A stretch of DNA of 64,000 nt from Spartinivicinus marinus (GTDB taxonomy: Bacteria > Pseudomonadota > Gammaproteobacteria > Pseudomonadales > Zooshikellaceae). This document shows positions 18,404 to 27,125 of this stretch, one piece after another; position 1 is the stretch's first letter; each line of letters opens with the position of its first letter. The position numbers and the translations under genes are program-made. Location: the NCBI RefSeq assembly GCF_026309355.1, contig NZ_JAPJZK010000001.1:6379411-6443410 (forward strand), given 5' to 3'. The notes under the pieces were generated by a model. The model made no database searches. It worked only from the letters and a program-made list of their open reading frames with translations, and was not told the origin of the DNA.

Positions 18404-20266
18404 TTAGGCTGCGGTTGCAACAGCGACCTCAACACGATTTCGTCCATTATCTTTGGCTCGATACAGTGCTTTATCAACAGTTGGTATTAATTGGTCTAAA
18501 TCCGTAATAATGGACTCATCAACGGTCAATACACCCACACTAACAGTCACCCAGGAACTAATGGGGGAAGCCGCGTGCGGTATTTGTAAGTCACACATCC
18601 TTTCCCTTAATTGATTAGCCAGCTCCAACGCATTTTCTGGCCCTGTTGAGGGTAAAATCACGGCAAACTCTTCTCCACCATAACGTGCGGCTAAATCAGT
18701 TTCTCGCTTAAAGATATCTTCTAAGATATGAGCAACCTGTTTTAAACAGCGGTCACCAGCATCATGACCATAAAAGTCATTATATTTTTTAAAATAATCT
18801 ACATCACAAATAATCAGTGACAAAGGGCTTTGCGTACGAGAAAAACGGATATATTCCATTTTTAACGTTTGATCGAAGTGGCGACGATTGCTCAACCCAG
18901 TCAATCCATCCTGAATAGCCAGCCTAGTTAATTTTTCATTTGCATCTCTCAGTTTAATTTCCATATCTTTCCTGATTAATGCACTCACGACCATATCACC
19001 AAACAAACGCATTAATACAAAGTCATCAATGGTCCAGGTTTTTGCTGTATTGGCTACTGCCTGACCAAATATGCCACGTAAGTGCTCTTGGATACGTAAC
19101 GGTACCATCGCAAAGGAACCTACATCTGCACTTTCAAATAAGTCTTTTTCTAAATTTGCCTCACCCGTTAATAAACTCACATCGGGGATCTGAGTGTTAT
19201 GACCTAACCTGGTTTGAAGCCATGGATAATCATCAATAAATATTACTTTAGGTAATGACTTTGTATGTTGAATTTCATTATTGCGCCATTCAAATGCTTT
19301 ATAAAGATATTGGCCATCATCACTAATCAAATAAATATAACTATAATCAGACTCAAAAAACTGACCAATAATGCTAAGGGCATGATCAACTGTTTGTTCA
19401 ATCGCATCGATTTGCAAACTGATAAATTTCGTTGATAGTCGAGCAACCAGTTTTTCAGCTTGTTCCCGCCGCTGAAGTAAAGCAGTACGACTCTCTATCA
19501 AGTCCTCCAAGTGTTCTCTGTAATGGTTTAACTCTTGCTCAGCTCGCTCTCGTTTGATCATGTCACTTTGTAAAGACATTCGCATATCATTAATAGCATT
19601 TACCACTTCATCAATTTCATCAGGAGGATTTGAGGGCTGCTTGCCAACTAGCTTCAGCTCTTTTGCTAAATTGGCCAGCCCCAATTTTCTTGCATACCGT
19701 GCCATTTGACTGAGTGGAATGGCTACCATTGACAAAATAATGAGCACGATAAAAATAGAAACGATAAAAGTCTTACCGAGCTGGGTAAATAAAATCACCA
19801 ATGCTTTATCAAATAATCGGTTATAGACATTCTCCAACGTACCTTGTACAACCAGTTTACCTACTTCAACCTTTCCTAAATGGACATCGTCATAGACCAC
19901 TTTAAAGCTTCGTTCGATTTGATACACAGGATCTGTCGGCTCACCCAGTTTAATCACCGTTCCTAGCTCATTATCCAGCTCCACATGAACAATATCCGCA
20001 AACTGTAAAATACCATCAAGCTGGCTATGCACCTGAGGCATATTCACATGCCATAGGCCAACCGATAAGCTGGGTAAATGGCTATGTTGAATTTGTGAAA
20101 ACTGCTCATCAATAACGCTAATATCCTTGGTGTAGTCAAAATACAGTTGCAATGCAGTTGAAATCAAGGCAAAAACTGAGCTACAGAGGATAATATAGCC
20201 CAACAAACGATAAGTTAAGGGATGATCTTTACGGTGAGTTAAGATAGGCGCCAGAGGGTTTTTCAT
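18404..20266 (-). CDS. Membrane diguanylate cyclase (HAMP-GAF-GGDEF)
   Basis: The 620-residue protein has a membrane helix at about 20-40, a periplasmic sensor domain of about 115 residues, a second helix at about 160-185, a HAMP linker, a short coiled coil, a GAF domain (about 275-435) and a GGDEF domain (about 450-615). The active site reads YGGEEF, and RETD at the right distance upstream forms an inhibitory I-site, so it should make c-di-GMP under product control. The periplasmic input signal is unknown. PilZ follows directly downstream. Confidence 0.92.
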   Translation of the reverse strand: MKNPLAPILTHRKDHPLTYRLLGYIILCSSVFALISTALQLYFDYTKDISVIDEQFSQIQHSHLPSLSVGLWHVNMPQVHSQLDGILQFADIVHVELDNELGTVIKLGEPTDPVYQIERSFKVVYDDVHLGKVEVGKLVVQGTLENVYNRLFDKALVILFTQLGKTFIVSIFIVLIILSMVAIPLSQMARYARKLGLANLAKELKLVGKQPSNPPDEIDEVVNAINDMRMSLQSDMIKRERAEQELNHYREHLEDLIESRTALLQRREQAEKLVARLSTKFISLQIDAIEQTVDHALSIIGQFFESDYSYIYLISDDGQYLYKAFEWRNNEIQHTKSLPKVIFIDDYPWLQTRLGHNTQIPDVSLLTGEANLEKDLFESADVGSFAMVPLRIQEHLRGIFGQAVANTAKTWTIDDFVLMRLFGDMVVSALIRKDMEIKLRDANEKLTRLAIQDGLTGLSNRRHFDQTLKMEYIRFSRTQSPLSLIICDVDYFKKYNDFYGHDAGDRCLKQVAHILEDIFKRETDLAARYGGEEFAVILPSTGPENALELANQLRERMCDLQIPHAASPISSWVTVSVGVLTVDESIITDLDQLIPTVDKALYRAKDNGRNRVEVAVATAA

Positions 20267-20515
20267 CTTGGGATACTACACATTTCCCTCAGTCTTTATC
20301 AGACTGCCATTATACTAGTACAAGTTAATCATAACTGATATAGCTAAACCTGCTTACTTTATTCGCTCTACCTTATTACTATAAAGCTAGTTAACTTCAA
20401 TTTTAGCTTATCATTACTCTACTTTCTTTTATTATTATTTTAATCACCAAGGCAATCTATCTTTAAAGTGAAAACACCCTAAATGTAATTCTCTTCTATC
20501 ATATTGAATAGGTTA

Positions 20516-21427
20516 CTAATCAGCAGAATGCATAAAACGTTTTTCTTCCCCTGGTTGATAACGATACCTTCCCCCTTTAAAAGGATTAACTTTAAGAAAC
20601 GGGTTTTTGATTCTAAATAAACGTCGTTGAGCCATATTAGCCTTATTTATCATCGATTGATGACCTGGGTAGTTATAAAATAACCGATCAAACTGGCCAG
20701 AAGCCATAATGATCTGTAGCCCTGTTTTAATTCGATTATATAATGACATATCGTTCTTTCTTACGAAGAAATAATAAGGCGCGTCGTATTGCAGCATAAT
20801 TGTTTGTTCAATTTGCAACTTTTTATCTGCATGTTGAATAACCTCAGTCCAAGGCTCACCCACCCCTCTCGGGAAATAGTCGGCCCGATTTAACTGAAGC
20901 ATATCAAATATGCCTAAATAATCTGGGCTTTTGACGACTGTAAAGCCATTTGCAATTAAAATTTCAGTGTCAGGCCAATCATGCCCCTGAATCGCTCTTA
21001 GTTTTTTTAATTCAGCTAACGACTGAATACCAGAGTAGATAGCCTGCTCTCCCGCTTTAATAATAAAAATACGATGGCCAATCAAGCCTTTTAGTAAGGG
21101 AATTCGGATAGGCTGTAAGATATTCTCTCGTTTTTCTGACGTCATTGTCGCAATAATTCTAAACTTTATCCCGCGGCTAATTAAGTCCATAACGCGGTCT
21201 TGAGATATTTTCCCCTGGTATCCTTTAATGGAATAATCACCAAACTGTTTTTTAGTAACAGACAATACCAGGTCAAATAGCTGATAACGAAAGCTCTCTT
21301 CTAAAGGCTGCTCAGCACTGTGGGGCCGGATGAGAAATACCTCTTTTGCTGACGCATCACTACTCGCGATCACATACAAAACCAGTAATGATAACCAAAT
21401 AGACAATATCGATTTACAGCACAACAC
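20516..21427 (-). CDS. Lone periplasmic solute-binding-like protein
   Basis: The 303-residue product has a GTG start, a signal peptide ending near DASAKEVF, and a type 2 periplasmic binding fold: an N-terminal lobe with LIRPHSAEQPLEESF, a GHRIFIIKAGEQ strand and a C-terminal lobe ending in ASGQFDRLFYNY. It lacks the common ELxxYPPF loop of amino-acid-binding proteins, so the ligand is not predictable. The C-terminal 45 residues are basic (NPFLKVNPFKGGRYRY). There is no permease or ATPase gene nearby. Confidence 0.7.
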   Translation of the reverse strand: MLCCKSILSIWLSLLVLYVIASSDASAKEVFLIRPHSAEQPLEESFRYQLFDLVLSVTKKQFGDYSIKGYQGKISQDRVMDLISRGIKFRIIATMTSEKRENILQPIRIPLLKGLIGHRIFIIKAGEQAIYSGIQSLAELKKLRAIQGHDWPDTEILIANGFTVVKSPDYLGIFDMLQLNRADYFPRGVGEPWTEVIQHADKKLQIEQTIMLQYDAPYYFFVRKNDMSLYNRIKTGLQIIMASGQFDRLFYNYPGHQSMINKANMAQRRLFRIKNPFLKVNPFKGGRYRYQPGEEKRFMHSAD

Positions 21428-21507
21428 CTATCATTACCTAAGTGCTTTACCTAAGTGGCATGGATATTCACTATCAAGAGATTATTAGATAAGTGTAGAT
21501 ATAAAAA

Positions 21508-21533
21508 GGAAAAACCCTCAACTAAGAGGGCTC
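21508..21533 (-). terminator. Intrinsic terminator after the propeptide-like gene
   Basis: On the minus strand CCCTC-TTAGTT-GAGGG is followed at once by TTTTTCCTTTTT, 10 bp after the stop codon at 21544. This is a classic short-stem terminator. Confidence 0.75.
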
Positions 21534-21543
21534 AACATCTGGG

Positions 21544-22260
21544 TTAAATCGTTAACTGCGGTGGTACTATTTGAAGCGGCTTGGGTTTAATCGTATCTGT
21601 ATTACCTTGAGACTTTCGACTGGTGATTTCACCATCATCAATAATAGTAGCCAGCCCTGTTTGGTTATCGACTTTTACTGAATACACCCCACTGCCTGTT
21701 GCTACCGTAATATAGGTTTGTCGATTACCACGACTGATTGATACATTCTCATAAACTTGGCCATTTTCAATTTGGCCCTGCCATACTTCGACACCATCTT
21801 GCGTATTATGGGTTGAAGTAATTTCCGCCTGAACAGATTCATTAAGATGAGGTAAATTCAATACTAGGGTCTGACCAAGGCTTAATTGCTCTAAAACACC
21901 AGGGTTCATCTGCACATGGGCAACATGGATACCCCCTTCCTCAATAATTGGGTTCTCTGCATCAACTACCCAAGCTACTTGAGGCTCAGCCTGGCCAGAA
22001 AAATCATTTACCCATTCATCTACAGGCAACTTTAACTCACTTGGGTCTGCGGCTTTAAATTCAGCTAACGCATTTTTTTCAACCGCTTTAGCAATGTCTG
22101 CATCATGAGTCATTATCTGTTGTAAGGAAGGGACTGCTTGCGCAGTTGCTTGTATCACCGGATTTGTTTGTGGTGAAACATCAATATCCTGTTTCATCAT
22201 AAAAACAGAACTAATGCCTATAGATAGTGCACCTAGTCCTAACACCATTGGCTTTAGCAT
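21544..22260 (-). CDS. Propeptide-like exported partner of the adjacent metalloprotease
   Basis: The 238-residue protein has a leader (residues 1-20) and a domain at about 115-215 with LVLNLPHLNESVQAEI, GVEVWQGQIENG, NVSISRGNRQTYITV and GVYSVKVDNQTGLATIID. That pattern of short strands resembles the N-terminal propeptide region seen fused to many secreted metzincins. Here it is a separate gene 117 bp downstream of a metalloprotease that lacks such a region. I infer a chaperone or inhibitor role in trans; this is not proven. A GC-rich stem-loop lies between the two genes. Confidence 0.6.
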   Translation of the reverse strand: MLKPMVLGLGALSIGISSVFMMKQDIDVSPQTNPVIQATAQAVPSLQQIMTHDADIAKAVEKNALAEFKAADPSELKLPVDEWVNDFSGQAEPQVAWVVDAENPIIEEGGIHVAHVQMNPGVLEQLSLGQTLVLNLPHLNESVQAEITSTHNTQDGVEVWQGQIENGQVYENVSISRGNRQTYITVATGSGVYSVKVDNQTGLATIIDDGEITSRKSQGNTDTIKPKPLQIVPPQLTI

Positions 22261-22290
22261 GTTTTAAACCTCTTACTGAGCGAAATTGAC

Positions 22291-22309
22291 AGGGCTGCAA
22301 AGCAGCCCT
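22291..22309 (-). other. Intercistronic stem-loop
   Basis: AGGGCTGC and GCAGCCCT form a perfect 8-bp stem with a 3-base loop between the metalloprotease stop and the propeptide-like gene. There is no U-run after it, so it could act as a partial attenuator or mRNA stabiliser and set the ratio of the two proteins. Confidence 0.5.
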
Positions 22310-22377
22310 AGCCCGAATATCATGAAACTACCTGAAAGTTTGCTGTAGCCTGGAGAAATAATCGGGCTAACCATTTT

Positions 22378-24276
22378 TTATTGCTCAATCTGAACATTAT
22401 CGATAGCGAAATTGACACCCGCCTGAGGTCCAAAAAGAAAGAGCTTTTGATAGCGTACTTTACCTTTTGGCATGATTTTTATCGTGCCATTAATTGTGTG
22501 CCATTGACCCGCAGACACTGATTGGCGCTTAATTACGACCCAGTGATGACCACTATCATCAATATAGTACAATCGCATGTCCGCGTATTGATGACCTACA
22601 GTCGTATCTGTCACTTTTACATTAGCCGAAACTTTATAGGTTTGACCATGACTCAACAGTCCTCGCACATCATACGCCGCACCAGAATACCAATATGGAC
22701 GTTGCGTTATAGCTAAACCATAACGACCTTCACTGGCTAAATTCGATAAAGACACTTTACTTCTGAAGCCTTCATGCCAGCTTTGCAAACCACTTTCAAA
22801 GTTACTCAACAACACTTGAGGCGTTTTTCTTTTTACAACGGTTGGTTGATGAGAAGCTTGTTTTACAACCGCCTCATCTAGCATAAATGGAATGCCACTA
22901 CGTGGAATATAAACAAACAAATAAGCTTCATTACTTTGTTGAGCCTGGCCTGGCTTAATCGTAAATTGTGCCTTTATTTGGCTAAATTCACGATCAGTAA
23001 CAGACTGCGAGTCTAACTCTACATATTTTTGACCCGGAATATAAAGTAATACTTTGGTATCTGCGCGAGTATTTTGGCTGGATGCCAACTTAACCTTAAC
23101 AGAAAAATCATAGCGCTTATTGACTTCTAAACCAGTTACTTTTGTATAAGTACCAGCGCCGTACTGATGATTAGTCACTTTTAATACCTGATCCTTACCA
23201 CAGGATTTGGTAATAGTTTCAACATTGAGCTGGCTTGCATAACTTGCTCCCCAGTATTGATGCTGATTATTTGAAAACTCAGGGTTTTTAATTAAGTTTC
23301 CTTTCACCTCAGGTTTTTTACAGACTTTATTATTAACAACCGTTCTTGTTGCGACCTTCGTTTCGGTCGTGTTTGTAGTCGTTGTTTGCGTTTTATTTGT
23401 TGTTGTATTTTTTCTATTAGTCGTTTGGGTTTTATTTGAGGTTGTCTCTGTCTTGTTATTGTTGACCTGGCTAGTCGCGTAAGCTGCCGGCATAAATTCA
23501 GCTAATTGAGTCGCTACACGGTTTAATGCTTGCGCTGCATCAGCACTGTTAGCTTCACTATTCTTCACCCCACAAGCTAACCCTTTACAATCATAAACAT
23601 TCGGATTAGAGAAATATTGAAGCCTGGGAACCCACTTGCCATTACCATAAGCACTTTGATAAGCCATTGTCGTAACAAATAAACCATTAACGCCATGACC
23701 GACACCCCAATCGAAAATTGAACCCCGGCTTTCTTGTGCTCGAGAATGGCTTAGCCCCATATTATGACCTAACTCATGAGCATAGGAGCTTGTACAATCA
23801 AGAGAAACCCAGTTATAAGCAACTCCCTTTGAGTTCACATCTATTTTACCAGTCTTACCATTACCCCAAGGTAAATAACCTAGTCCACAATATTGATTAG
23901 AAGGGCCAACTAAAGTAACAAAGTCAGCGCCATGCTTTGCCCTTAACTCAGCAACATACTCATTATTTTTTAATTTTTTCAATAAAGGGCCAGTCAAATT
24001 ATCTGAAAAGCCTTCTGATTGAGGTAAAGCACTATGGTGAACCAAACGTAACTTAATATTAATGTTACTGTTTTCATAGCTTTTATTCGCATAGGTAATA
24101 AACTGGCTCAATTTAGCAGCCATATCATTATTTTTTGCTGTATTGTTTGTATACACAGCCATTACATCCAAAATAACGGGTCCATCGACAACCTCGTTGG
24201 CTGTAACAATGTGGCTACTCATAGATGAAATTGCCAGAACCAGGGGGCTAATAAAAGCTTTATTCAACAAGCGCAT
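22378..24276 (-). CDS. Secreted M12-like zinc metalloprotease with two C-terminal binding modules
   Basis: The 632-residue protein has a signal peptide (about residues 1-26), a metzincin catalytic domain with zinc site HELGHNMGLSH near residue 168 and a Met-turn in TTMAYQSAY near residue 200, a Thr/Asn/Lys-rich linker (about 270-315), and two jelly-roll-like modules (about 330-475 and 490-632), each starting with a NLIKNPEF or LLSNFESGLQSW-like strand as in family 4/9 carbohydrate-binding modules. It probably degrades extracellular protein while attached to a polymer. The expected N-terminal propeptide is nearly absent, since the catalytic domain starts about residue 30; a propeptide-like protein is encoded next. 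Confidence 0.88.
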   Translation of the reverse strand: MRLLNKAFISPLVLAISSMSSHIVTANEVVDGPVILDVMAVYTNNTAKNNDMAAKLSQFITYANKSYENSNINIKLRLVHHSALPQSEGFSDNLTGPLLKKLKNNEYVAELRAKHGADFVTLVGPSNQYCGLGYLPWGNGKTGKIDVNSKGVAYNWVSLDCTSSYAHELGHNMGLSHSRAQESRGSIFDWGVGHGVNGLFVTTMAYQSAYGNGKWVPRLQYFSNPNVYDCKGLACGVKNSEANSADAAQALNRVATQLAEFMPAAYATSQVNNNKTETTSNKTQTTNRKNTTTNKTQTTTTNTTETKVATRTVVNNKVCKKPEVKGNLIKNPEFSNNQHQYWGASYASQLNVETITKSCGKDQVLKVTNHQYGAGTYTKVTGLEVNKRYDFSVKVKLASSQNTRADTKVLLYIPGQKYVELDSQSVTDREFSQIKAQFTIKPGQAQQSNEAYLFVYIPRSGIPFMLDEAVVKQASHQPTVVKRKTPQVLLSNFESGLQSWHEGFRSKVSLSNLASEGRYGLAITQRPYWYSGAAYDVRGLLSHGQTYKVSANVKVTDTTVGHQYADMRLYYIDDSGHHWVVIKRQSVSAGQWHTINGTIKIMPKGKVRYQKLFLFGPQAGVNFAIDNVQIEQ

Positions 24277-24849
24277 TTTATCCTCTCTAATTACATCAAG
24301 AAACTGGGTTGATGTGTTCGGTTCAGCTGCTAATCGGTTGTCCTTAAACAGCCAAAATTAATATTTATCTGATTCGGTAGGTCGTTTTTACTCGAGCAGT
24401 AAAAATTGTCAGGTTATATCTCAGTGGTTTTACTTATGAACTTCGAAGTGAACTTTACATTAAACAAACACATGTTTACTTTGAACCAGTTCTCACGTTA
24501 CATATAATTTTAAACACATATATGATAAAAAATCGGCGTTATATAAACCAAATTAATGATCATTAATACATGAATCAAATACTGTCATCTTCCCGTTAAC
24601 TGACCATTTATTCCTTATTTAATCTATCCAAAAACCAGTTAATTTGACGCTGCCTGACCGGATAAAGTGGGTGTAATAAATTCAAGCTAATTTCCTTGGT
24701 ATGTTTAATCGAAGTGGGTCCATCATCGTTTATTTTTTAGACGAGACCACCGAGCGATGGTAACAAAACCTAAAAATCATTCGCGAGGAGTATAGAAGCA
24801 ATAACAACCAATCCTAAAAGTCATTCGTAATCAGGTAAGAGGCTTGTCC
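24277..24849. other. Intergenic region with worn repeat copies
   Basis: I find no gene in this 573-bp AT-rich gap. The segment 24730-24796 resembles the right half of the TATACCC repeat family (ACAAAACCTAAAAATCATTC then GGAGTATA), followed by a second short AAAAGTCATTCGT piece. Confidence 0.45.
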
Positions 24850-25488
24850 TTAATAAAAACAAGCCTTAAGAGAATCAGTAGTTAATTGGAAAGATGATAG
24901 GTGCTGATAAAAAAAACTAACAAAGTGTTTATTTAACACCAGTTGATTACCCTGCTTGGATATTTCATAACGTCCAGTATGAAGGCCATTCGCATAGGTT
25001 GCTAAAAAACCAGTATAGCTCTTCTCCAAGTAAAACAGCGTTAAGTGATCAAAGTCCACCTCAATGACCTGAGCCATGATGCCTTCAATACCTGGATTTA
25101 AATCAATACACAAATATTGACTTTGGGTATTTCGATTGACTGCAAAGGGTACCCTTCCTATACCAAATCGCCCTCCACATAGTTGCTTATCATTAGAATG
25201 GAATAAACAATCATTGACTGAGCAAAATTGTAGCAATTCATACCAATACTCAATAATGGCCTCTGCAGAAAGTAATTGATAATGGCCATATAGAATACCC
25301 GGCTCATCCTCACCATCATGTAATGCGAGGCTCTCAACTAAAACCGTAGGTAATAAAGGAAAGTGGCTAGTCAATCTTGCCAATGCTTTATTTTCAGCTG
25401 CTGGTCTCAATGTTTTTAAACCAGAGGGGTAGTACACTTCCATCCAACGCACAATAACAGACCAGCACTGGAAAATTGCCTGCTGCAT
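24850..25488 (-). CDS. SMI1/KNR4 (SUKH) family protein
   Basis: I start at the sixth codon of the open frame (25488) because GAGGA lies 8 nt before that ATG. The 212-residue product matches SMI1/KNR4 proteins: an early LRPAAENKALARLTSHFPLLP segment, ALHDGEDEPGILYGHYQLLSAEAI near residue 60, and a DFDHLTLFYLEKSYTGFLATYANGL C-terminal part. Some members neutralise toxins of contact-dependent systems, but many are stand-alone household proteins. No toxin gene is adjacent, so I do not call it an immunity protein. Confidence 0.8.
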   Translation of the reverse strand: MQQAIFQCWSVIVRWMEVYYPSGLKTLRPAAENKALARLTSHFPLLPTVLVESLALHDGEDEPGILYGHYQLLSAEAIIEYWYELLQFCSVNDCLFHSNDKQLCGGRFGIGRVPFAVNRNTQSQYLCIDLNPGIEGIMAQVIEVDFDHLTLFYLEKSYTGFLATYANGLHTGRYEISKQGNQLVLNKHFVSFFYQHLSSFQLTTDSLKACFY

Positions 25489-25878
25489 ATTGATATTCCT
25501 CATACAACTAAACCTTATCCAACAGACAGCATAATTTATGCCAAATTTTAGATTTTATTGAAAGCCTGTAACGCTACACTTATTTTCTATAAAAAATATA
25601 CAGATATACATAGAAAAATAAGGATAGCTAAGATTAAGCACCAAATTATGTCGTTTTTAAAAGTGACCCATTTTGTCACTCTTAGCCCATCACTACACCT
25701 TTTTGAAATACATCACAAAATAATATGTATCAAATCACGTTTTAATAATTATCCTACACGATGAGTCATCCTCACTACTTACTGACGAAATCACTCATTA
25801 TTAGGGGCCCCAGTACTTATATAAAAGAAGTTGTTGTCTATACTTGTCGATTAGCAACCCTACTGAGTGGTTAGAAAA
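25489..25878. other. Promoter region of the binding-protein/chemoreceptor pair
   Basis: This AT-rich gap contains an AGTGAC-7 nt-GTCACT inverted repeat (25662-25680), a possible operator or small stem-loop. I find no gene here. Confidence 0.35.
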
Positions 25879-27102
25879 ATGAGGCTTATTCACTGTACAT
25901 TACTATTAAGCATGACGATTGCTAGTTCTACTTGGGCAGCAGACCCAGGCGTTACGGATTCACAGCTTATTTTTGGATCTGTGCTTGCCCTAAAAGGAAA
26001 AGCGAAAGGACTGGGCCTTGGTATGCAAAAAGGGCTCAACGCGGCATTGGAAGATCAAACCGTCAAAGGCAAAAATATCATAATAAAATACCTCAATGAT
26101 TTTTATGAACCCAGAAAATCAAGAAATGCCACAATCACTTTAATTGACCAGGGAATATTTTTAATGATTGGCAATGTAGGTACGCCAACAGCCAAAGTCA
26201 CATTACCCTTACTTGCAAAAGCGAATGTTCCTGCTGTTGGTTTTTTTACTGGCGCAGGTATTTTGCGTCCAGCACTGGGGCCTGTCGTTAATTTTCGAGC
26301 AAGCTATGTTCAAGAAACAGCTGCTGTCATAAACCAGGGAATTACTAATGGACTGAAACCCAGTGAAGTATGTGCCTATGTACAAAATGATGCTTATGGG
26401 ATGGCTGGTTTAATTGGTATTCGTCAAGCTCTTGCTGAACACAATACAGATACTAACGTGCTAAATCTATACGATAAAATAATCAAAATGGAAGGCGTTA
26501 TTCCCGCCAGAAATGGTATTGGACCTATTGGCGTTTACCAAAGAAACACTAATAAAGTTCGTCCAGGTTACCAGTCGCTTGTTGAGTGGGAACAAGAAAC
26601 TGGAAAAAGTTGTAAATTAGTTGTTACTGTTGGTGCCTATAGCAATATTGCTCATTTCGTTCGGGTTGCAAATGTAGTGAATAAAGAAAAATGGATTATT
26701 TCGGCTGTATCATTTACTGGCGCTGATAACTACAAAGCTGACTTAACCAAGTATAAAGCAACAGATCGAGTATTGATGACCCAAATAGTGCCTTTACTTG
26801 ATTCCAAATTGCCTATTGTTGCTGAGGCTAAACAAGCTTTAAAAAGTGACTTTGGTTTTGTATCTCTAGAAGGTTACATCGTTGGTAAAATGACATTGAC
26901 TATTCTTAATAATATTGATGGCGAGCTAACTCGTGAAAACTTTATGAAGCAAGTAAAAATCACCAAACTCAACCTCGGAGGGCTAGATATCGACTTTACC
27001 AGCAATCCTTATCAAGGCTCCAACCTTGTTATTGTTAGTCAACTTAAGGATGGCCAATATATACCTGCCGCACCTGCTACTTGGCAAACAATGATGAAAT
27101 AA
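25879..27102 (+). CDS. LivK-like (Peripla_BP_6) solute-binding protein
   Basis: I choose ATG 25879 over GTG 25867, since it opens a clean signal peptide (residues 1-21, ending TWAAD). The 407-residue product has the two-lobe type 1 binding fold: TDSQLIFGSVLALKGKAKGLG, LMIGNVGTPTAKVTLPLL, NVPAVGFFTGAGILRP and a C-terminal FTSNPYQGSNLV. Relatives bind branched-chain amino acids, amides or similar solutes. No permease or ATPase genes follow. Instead a chemoreceptor starts 23 bp downstream, so this protein probably serves as the ligand-binding part of a chemosensory pair. Confidence 0.88.
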   Translation: MRLIHCTLLLSMTIASSTWAADPGVTDSQLIFGSVLALKGKAKGLGLGMQKGLNAALEDQTVKGKNIIIKYLNDFYEPRKSRNATITLIDQGIFLMIGNVGTPTAKVTLPLLAKANVPAVGFFTGAGILRPALGPVVNFRASYVQETAAVINQGITNGLKPSEVCAYVQNDAYGMAGLIGIRQALAEHNTDTNVLNLYDKIIKMEGVIPARNGIGPIGVYQRNTNKVRPGYQSLVEWEQETGKSCKLVVTVGAYSNIAHFVRVANVVNKEKWIISAVSFTGADNYKADLTKYKATDRVLMTQIVPLLDSKLPIVAEAKQALKSDFGFVSLEGYIVGKMTLTILNNIDGELTRENFMKQVKITKLNLGGLDIDFTSNPYQGSNLVIVSQLKDGQYIPAAPATWQTMMK

Positions 27103-27125
27103 GTAGAGCACCTGCTTTAATTAAT

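Noticed and set aside
22291..22309. GC-rich hairpin as an intrinsic terminator of the metalloprotease gene
   Set aside because: No U-run follows, and the gene after it probably belongs to the same unit.
24850..25488. SMI1/KNR4 protein as an immunity protein of a toxin system
   Set aside because: No toxin, Rhs, CDI or T6SS gene lies next to it.
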